In this document: positions 57,543-64,000 of the stretch, piece by piece
Numbering within the stretch: position 1 is the first letter of the stretch
How the letters are laid out: each line of letters starts with the position of its first letter
Notes under the pieces: generated by a model
Told to the model about the DNA's origin: nothing
Database searches by the model: none
The model's input: the letters and a program-made list of their open reading frames with translations, nothing else
Position numbers and translations under genes: made by a program
From: Rhodocollybia butyracea
Taxonomy: Eukaryota > Basidiomycota > Agaricomycetes > Agaricales > Omphalotaceae
DNA length: 64,000 nt
Direction: 5' to 3'
Assembly: GCA_015501585.1 (NCBI GenBank)
Contig: JADNRY010000130.1
Location: forward strand, 62,001 to 126,000

Positions 57543-58734
57543 TCAATGGATTGGTGTGTGGTTGTACACATGTACTCCTGTTGAATATGAAAATTGCCAC
57601 CAGGACTCCGGGCAGCATGCATGGTGTCACATGGCTTTGGATTTTTCCATGAGTGTACGGTTGATATGTTCTGCTCTACCATTCTGTTGATGAACATAAG
57701 GTTCGGACATTTGAATATCAATACCCTCAGACTTGAGAAAGGAAGTAAATTCCTTTGAGATAAGTTCTCCCCTTCAATCAATGCAGAAACGCACAAGTTT
57801 GTGTCCAGTTTGTTTTTCAGCCAAAGATTTGAAATCCTTGAAGGCTTGAAATGCTTCTGATTTTTGTCGCAGCATGATCAAAGTAGCATGAGAAGAGCAG
57901 TCATCCAGCAGAGTGACCACAAATTTAAATTTATGATAAGAGACAGTTGGAATTTCAACCAAGTCTGTGTGAATTAAATCCATAGGATTGGATGCTCGTT
58001 TCTCTGACTTAGGATATGCTTTGGAGGCAGCCTTTCCAAGCGCGCAACCTTTGCATGGGGATTCTTTATCTGGTATCAACAACTTAGGTAGTCCATTGAC
58101 ATTTCCAGGAGCATTGCATAATACGACATCGCCGGGATGTGCAAAACGGTTATGCCAGGTGTTAAAATCATTAGGAGATGATATCATGCCTATCTCAGAT
58201 TTCACTACGTTGGCCTTTAGCCAGTGAATATTATCCCTGTTGTTATTGGGATATAAGGTCATGATGATTGAGTCATCATCCATCTTACGAATAACTGATT
58301 TTTCAATGTTAATAGTTGTGTAACAACCTTGTTGATTTAATAAACCAACAGATAGAAGTCGGTGTGTGCAATGCGGTTGGTAAAACACTGGGTGTAACTT
58401 AGTCGTGAGGATTTTTCCTTTGCCGTTGTCATGCCTTATGTAGACTGTTCCAGCACCTTCAATAAAGGTTGATGTATGTTCATCAGCAGTCTGGACAGGT
58501 ATCAGATGTGTGAATTTTTTATAAGACACAAAGTCTTGTCGATAAGGGGTAAAATATCCAGATGCACCGGAATCAAGCAGCCATTTGTTGAATATCTGAC
58601 TAAGGTTCTTATTTGCACCATGCACATCATTAGAAACCATTTTATTTAATTTACCCTCACTAGGAGGTACAGAGTTCAAGAAGTGTGGAGAATGTGATAC
58701 ATAAGGTCCATTTGGACCATTCGATATTCCAGCC
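57543..58734 (-). pseudogene. Copia protease and integrase core
   Basis: Reads WLLDSGASGYFTPYRQDF (protease active site DSGAS), then HNRFAHPGDVVLCNAP and CKGCALGKA (zinc-binding part), MDLIHTDLVEIPTVSYHKFK (first catalytic Asp). After a TGA at about 57,774 come HQQNGRAEHINRTLMEKS-type sequence (catalytic Glu). Gag-pol continues from the gag part at 62,582 when the intervening LTR element is skipped. Confidence 0.8.
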
Positions 58735-58886
58735 TGTAAGAGCCCTGACTCTTAATGCCTCAGACCATGAGCAAGATCTCGTTCTATTAGAGAAATAGAC
58801 CAAAACGAGTATGTGGTACGAGGATAAGAGTGAACTAATTATGTAATATCGGCGCTAACGGCAATGAACGTGCCGTAGGCGTTACA
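58735..58886 (-). repeat. 3' LTR of the non-autonomous element
   Basis: 152 bp, TGTAAGAGCC...GGCGTTACA in plus-strand reading; closely matches 62432-62581. Confidence 0.9.
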
Positions 58887-58983
58887 CATGCTCCCTAGAA
58901 TGACCCCACAGGTCCATCTTACCCAAAAAAAAAACAAAAGAGAAAGATGGAAAAGGGAAGACATAACAAAGAGAAACATACAG

Positions 58984-60013
58984 TCATCTAATAGGTAACG
59001 TATGATGTAGTATGCTGGCAATTTCCATAAGTGCAGAAGAAGAGAAAGTGTCCTGTGAAAATCGCCGGATTCTCTGGATGCTGACACTAAGTCCAGATTG
59101 AGATGGTGGTGGCACATTGGAGACAGTATATCTCCAGCGCCATGAATGGGAGCATTGATTGGGAGCACAAATATGGTGATGGGGAGTTTCAGTGGGTGAA
59201 GGTGATGGCATGAGTGTACCAGATTGGGATGGGCAACGACTTGAACGAAGCAAGAGCGAACCAAACGCACCATACATGTTGTGTTTGACACGTTTACGAA
59301 GGCCTGTTGGTGGAACAGCAGTCACAGGGGCAACACAAGGCACAGGTGTACACTCGGTTGGAGTGTTTGAGAGATGAACCTGGCGGTGCTCCAGCTGTGT
59401 GTTCAAGCCCCGTGACATGTTTATCCATGAATACTTCGAGTTTCCGGCCTGATTTCCGCAGTTCAGCCACCTCCCGTGCAAACTCTGAGGTTGGTTGGAG
59501 TTGAAGTGAAGGGGGAGTGGGTTTGGATGGTGAAACCAATGTCAGAGCATGTGGAGATGATTTCGACGTGTCTGACGCATTCGAAGCAAGTGTGGGAGTT
59601 GGTGATGAGGCAGGAGGAGCGGTCAAAGGTGATGGAGAACTCAGAGCAGGAGGTGGTGTTTGAGATTTAGACAGTTCCATCCCAAACTCTTCTCCCAGTC
59701 TCTTAATAGACTCTATCATCTGAAAACAGACCTCTGCCTGGAAACCTTCTTCCTTCACTGCCCAGCAACATCTTAATGTTGAATCCTGCACCACTGCCTC
59801 TGCCAAATTCCTACCAGCCACTGAAAGACCATGTTGTTCCCAGAGCTGCTTAAAGTTGACTAGCAGCTGTTGAATTCCCTGGGAGGAGAAGTCCAGGATC
59901 CCAGAGATGTGTGAGAGAGGATCATGAGGGAACATAGAAAGGATTTGAGAAAGAAAAGAGTAAGCCAGAGCCATGACAGAGTCATGGCTTGAGTTGTGCT
60001 GTTGTGTGGTCAT
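58984..60013 (-). CDS. Unrecognised gag-position protein of the LTR element
   Basis: The frame 60013-59294 (start MTTQQHNSSHDSVMA, 239 residues) has an N-terminal helical part (about 1-100) and a Ser/Pro/Thr-rich middle. The frame 59481-58984, one base off and overlapping it by about 190 bases, reads a plausible continuation (LRKRVKHNMYGAFGSLLLRS and WRWRYTVSNVPPPSQSGLS). Either a frameshift mutation or programmed frameshifting would join them. The position after the leader suggests Gag, but no gag motif or zinc knuckle is visible and I do not recognise the family. Confidence 0.35.
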
Positions 60014-60035
60014 ATTGCTGTAATAGTCCGAGGCA

Positions 60036-62391
60036 ATGTGGAGCCCATAATGCAATGTAAGATGGATGTGGCCACATCCTGCATTGCAATTTAAGATGGT
60101 TCTGTCCGCTGCGGCAAATGTGCCTGCATTGCAATGTGGTATATGTCACAGCCTGGCCTTTGAAAAATTACTGAATTAGGAAATTTTTCACTGTGTGTAA
60201 CATGAAGCTTGCATCTGCATGTCACATCACAACTGTTTTAGCCAAATTTAGAAATATAACAGTTGGCCATATTAAGCTATGGCTAAAGCGGCGGCGCGGG
60301 TACACATTTGATGGGGTCATGTGACTCGCCGATTGCAGGTTTAGATAGCTTCGTTAAAATAGGCAATTTACGAGCCTAATTGGGATGTTTCTGTATGGGT
60401 AGCTAGCCCCAAAAAGGCTATGGATAGTGTATTAATATTTTAGCACTGTACCTCGATGGATGGGGCACCGTAATGGGTTGGATTGAATGAAAAGATTTAG
60501 ATTACCTTCGGTCAAAGCTGTACATCACTGCCTAATTGGGAATGCCAGCAAAGCGGCCTAAAAGCCTGCTTGTACAGCAGATATCCTTGCTAATGGGGAT
60601 GTACATAGTGTCTTTAGATATATCAGAGGTCCCTGAAGCGAAATCACAGCCAGAGCGGCGGTCAAAGCTGTTATATTGGGGCCTTGAGAGTAGCCAAGAG
60701 GCTAAAACGTCGTATATAGACTGTACTACATAGTACTAGACATCGCCATATGCAAAAAAGATTTATAGAGCACCTGAAGCGATGGTATTCCCTGATCTGT
60801 ATGGATTCTGCCAAAAAATGCGATTTTCAGGAAATAAAACAGGCATAGAGTGTGCTACAAGTCTCAGATCAAACCAAAACTTGGGAAACATGTCTTCGAA
60901 TCCAATTCAACGATCACCAGGTGTTATATCTACATCTGGGTACCTCCATGGAACGATACTGTGGTAAGTGCACACTAGGATACCTCTACTTGGCTCAAAG
61001 TTCAGATCGTGACATTGAGATGTATATACTGAAACCTTTTAATCTGGCGGGCGTATATATGACTCGAATACATGATTCTCAAAGTTTGAGCATAGTCTGA
61101 GGTCCATAGCATACTGGACACGGATCGAGTGTATACCATGTAGTACAGTCTACCTACCAAGCTTTGAGGTGCTACCTGCGCTTAGGCACTCATTATTAGT
61201 ATTTAATTCCTCAAAAATGCGAATTTTGATGGTTACTCACCATTGATCACTCCATGTACATCCTCCTGCCCACATATTGGGAAATATAACACCTGGAGGG
61301 CGTAGCTAGTATACTACACTACTCAGATATGTATTCCAAACCTCAGACCTTGAGAGGCTATGCCATTACTGAGCCCAACTTTGACTCAACACCACCTGTA
61401 TGTAATGATATATTTCCCTATTTGGACATACAGCTTTGACCTCCTCCGGCCTAGAGCTGGCAATTACAGCTTATTCTCTCCACAGAATGCTCTAATTTCG
61501 CTTCAGGTATATATATACTATGTAGAAATCATGCCTGTACCACTAGTATATCAAACATCCCTACCTTTACTTCGATTTTTTAAAGCACAGCCACAGTCCC
61601 AAACCTCGAAGCAGGGCCACTATTACACCACATACCAGCTTTAATTTCGCTCTAGGTACCTACTGTGCATCTATAAACACTGCTATTAGGTAGAATACCC
61701 ATGCATAAACAAGCTTTTAGGCCGCTTTGCTGGCATTCTAAATATGGTAATAAAACAGCTTTGACCGCCGCTCTGGCTGTGATTTCGCTTCAGGGACCTC
61801 TGATATATCTAAAGACACTATGTACATCCCCATTAGCAAGGATATCTGCTGTACAAGCAGGCTTTTAGGCCGCTTTGCTGGCATTCCCAATTAGGCAGTG
61901 ATGTACAGCTTTGACCGAAGGTAATCTAAATCTTTTCATTCAATCCAACCCATTACGGTGCCCCATCCATCGAGGTACAGTGCTAAAATATTAATACACT
62001 ATCCATAGCCTTTTTGGGGCTAGCTACCCATACAGAAACATCCCAATTAGGCTCGTAAATTGCCTATTTTAACGAAGCTATCTAAACCTGCAATCGGCGA
62101 GTCACATGACCCCATCAAATGTGTACCCGCGCCGCCGCTTTAGCCATAGCTTAATATGGCCAACTGTTATATTTCTAAATTTGGCTAAAACAGTTGTGAT
62201 GTGACATGCAGATGCAAGCTTCATGTTACACACAGTGAAAAATTTCCTAATTCAGTAATTTTTCAAAGGCCAGGCTGTGACATATACCACATTGCAATGC
62301 AGGCACATTTGCCGCAGCGGACAGAACCATCTTAAAATTGCAATGCAGGATGTGGCCACATCCATCTTACATTGCAATATGGGAACCACAT
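60036..62391. repeat. Foldback (long inverted repeat) FB1
   Basis: The left arm, about 60,036-60,675, and right arm, about 61,752-62,391, are inverted copies. The sum of paired positions stays at 122,427 from end to end, so there is almost no length change. They look nearly identical, and the spacer is about 1.08 kb. The arm ends contain the palindrome GGATGTGGCCACATCC. The repeat lies between the 5' LTR and the gag-like frame, so a transcript would carry a giant hairpin. No gene within. Confidence 0.85.
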
Positions 62392-62431
62392 AGGGTGATA
62401 GTCCTATTCAGGACAAGGTTGCTCAAAAAAG

Positions 62432-62581
62432 TGTAAGAGCCCTGACTCTTAATGCCTCAGACCATGAGCAAGATCTTGTTCTATTAGAGAAATAGACCAA
62501 AACAAGTATGTGGTACGAGGATAAGTGAACTAATTATGTAATATCGGCGCTAATGGCAATGAACGTGCCGTAGGCGTTACA
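62432..62581 (-). repeat. 5' LTR of the non-autonomous element
   Basis: 150 bp, flanked on the right by the target duplication CAGCC at 62582-62586. Confidence 0.9.
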
Positions 62582-64000
62582 CAGCCATATTATTGAACAT
62601 CTGTTGTAATGAGTGCAATTGGTCAGTGAATTTTTCCTTAAAACTATTAAGGGAAGCTTGCCAGAAGATAAGGCGCTTGTCTCCAGAGCCATACATTTCC
62701 TTGTAATCATCAATGTCCATGTCGAGTTTGGTCTGAGGCCAGAGGTGATCAGAGAGATTGACCTCTACTTCCTCAATCTTCATCCTGTCAAGGACGGAGT
62801 TGTGGGAGGCTTCACGGAGGAAGCTGTTGTTAATGCGCAAGGCAAGGCAGGTGGCAAAATTAGAGACATTGGAAGTCTCCACTTCAGCCGATTCATGAGC
62901 CTTTTCTTTGCCTTTTCCTCCTTTCTTTCCATGGTGTGTCTTTTTGTCTTTGTCGGAAGAAGAGGACGAGTCGTTAGAAGGTTTGCTGGCCGGGTAAGGT
63001 GCTCCCTTCTTAGTGTCTTTCTTCTTTTTAGACTTTGAGTCAGATTGACGTTTGATGCCAGAGATGCGTGCCGCAAGCGAGATAGTGTTGGATTGGCAGC
63101 GGAGGTACTTGTCCTGCATCAGGAAAAGGTGTTTTTGCCTAGGTGACCCCAGAGTGGCCTAAAGCAAACTAGGTGACCTATGAATCCTATGGCATCCTAG
63201 GAATTTGGGCTCGTCCCTTGCCAGTCAAGGCTCTTGAGGATTCCCTAGGGTATCCTAGGCAAACCCAGGGCAAGCCTAGGTTTGCCCAGGTGTTCCCCAG
63301 GTGTTCCCCAGGAGCACCTGGGCAAACCTGGGCAGACCTAGGCTTGCCTAGGGGATCCTCAAGAGCCTTGACTGGCAAGGGACGAGCCCAAATTCCTAGG
63401 ATGCCATAGGATTCATAGGTCACCTAGTTTGCTTTAGGCCACTCTGGGGTCACCTAGGCAAAAAACACCTTTTCCTGATGTGTATGATCGGCATGATGTT
63501 GGATGGAGTAAGAATAGTAGCATCTTGAGAAAGGATTGTCATTGCAAGACTATCCCATTGAGTAGGAAGAGCGGCCAAAAGAATCATAGCTTTTACCGGT
63601 TTGGGAAGAATGAGACCAGAGCCATCAAGGCGAGAGAAGGTGGAAGTTAGTGAAGCCAAGGCTAGAGTAGGATCGGCTCTTCCATCGATTTGGAAGTTAA
63701 TGGCTTCTTTAAAGATGCCAAAAGTGCCGGCAGAGCCGGGTTTGCCATAGATCTTTTTGATTTCAGCCCAGGTTTCGTATGCTTCATCCTTCAGAACAGT
63801 AGCTCTGATGTTGTCAGGAAGTCAGAGGGTAATTAAACCCATGGCTTGGTCATCAAGGTTTTCCCAGTCGTTAATCTGTTTCTGTCACTTGGCAGTGGCG
63901 GTCTCTACATCTTCACCAGACTTGTAAGTCTTTGCGGCTATTTCATCAGCAGTGGGTTTGCAAAAGGTTTGTAGTGGACAAGTCGATCGGCCACTAACAA
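62582..64000 (-). pseudogene. Copia Gag (partial, broken)
   Basis: The right part (63,481-64,000) reads WENLDDQAMGLITL, then LPDNIRATVLKDEAYETWAE, IKKIYGKPGSAGTFGIFKEA and ALPTQWDSLAMTILSQDATI, the UBN2-type gag of copia elements. It has TGA at two places (about 63,888 and 63,825) where an Arg codon is likely. After the MITE the left part (62,582-63,117) has a Lys/Ser-rich stretch (SDSKSKKKKDTKKGAPYPAS), then sequence leading into pol. A zinc knuckle is not evident. Confidence 0.75.
63118..63480. mobile_element. Palindromic MITE with CATCAGGAAAAG ends (363 bp)
   Basis: Near-perfect palindrome closely related to 28142-28455, with a longer centre of GCCTAGG/CCCAGGTG repeats. It interrupts copia gag. 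The flanking dinucleotides are TG on both sides rather than TA. Confidence 0.8.

Larger units (their letters stand above)
58735..62581 (-). mobile_element. Complete non-autonomous LTR element (3,847 bp) inside copia gag-pol
   Basis: LTRs lie at 58735-58886 and 62432-62581. The target duplication is CAGCC (58730-58734 and 62582-62586). Removing the element and one CAGCC joins the copia frame without a shift. Inside are a short gag-like frame and a long foldback repeat; there is no pol. On the minus strand the 5' LTR is followed by CTTTTTTGAGCAA, whose TGAGCAA pairs with TTGCTCA in the LTR, similar to the gag-only element. The solo LTRs at 44,629 and 47,874 belong to this family. Confidence 0.9.
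54569..64000 (-). mobile_element. Ty1/copia retrotransposon with two insertions (runs off window)
   Basis: Gag begins beyond the right edge and pol runs leftwards to the 3' LTR. The element is interrupted by the LTR element at 58,735-62,581 and by a palindromic MITE at 63,118-63,480. Stops and frameshifts across gag and pol show that it is dead. Confidence 0.85.

Noticed and set aside
62613..63038. Plus-strand frame in copia gag
   Set aside because: Shadow of the Lys/Ser-rich gag segment on the minus strand.

Overview
The window looks like repeat-rich nuclear DNA of a basidiomycete fungus. Protein genes are split by many short introns (about 50-75 bases, GT...AG). The transposable elements (a Ty3 chromovirus, a Ty1/copia element, hAT-type elements, and a DDE_1 transposase of a type I know from mushroom genomes) fit Agaricomycetes. 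A Rhizoctonia-like host is a guess only. No rRNA, tRNA, CRISPR or prokaryotic feature was seen.

Layout. Positions 1-40,553 hold a tandem array of eight copies (named copies 1-8) of one small membrane-protein gene. Each encodes a Ser/Thr-rich outer segment, one membrane span, an Arg cluster, a Met/Arg/Glu-rich helix and a C-terminal PPxY motif (PPTYVSS). Copies 1-7 are on the minus strand and copy 8 on the plus strand. Copies 2, 6 and 8 look intact; copy 1 runs off the window; copy 3 has one in-frame TGA; copies 4 and 5 are cut by transposons; copy 7 is decayed. The spacers between copies are also duplicated and carry a second, decayed plus-strand sequence of unknown identity.

Three large elements sit in this array. 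(a) E1, 8742-20482, is 11.7 kb, has 9-bp target duplications and splits the last exon of copy 4. (b) A gag-only LTR retroelement, 24157-27513, has 253-bp LTRs; its coding region and flanks are packed with short perfect inverted repeats. (c) E2, 29944-33603, also has a 9-bp duplication and end sequences like E1. It carries a gene with a GCM/WRKY-type zinc cluster and a row of eight hairpins that share one core but have different, self-complementary stems.

Positions 41,767-44,300 hold one intact 14-exon MFS sugar transporter, the only clear housekeeping-type gene. From 44,600 to the right edge is a nest of elements: solo LTRs, hAT within hAT, a broken chromovirus (48,035-53,040), foldback repeats, and a copia element (54,569 to beyond the edge). 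The copia reading frame is split by a complete 3.85-kb non-autonomous LTR element (58,735-62,581) and by a palindromic MITE.

In three places (copy 4, copy 5, copia gag-pol), removing the insert plus one target duplication gives back a continuous reading frame. The insertions therefore appear recent relative to the genes they broke. All coordinates and splice sites were worked out by eye.
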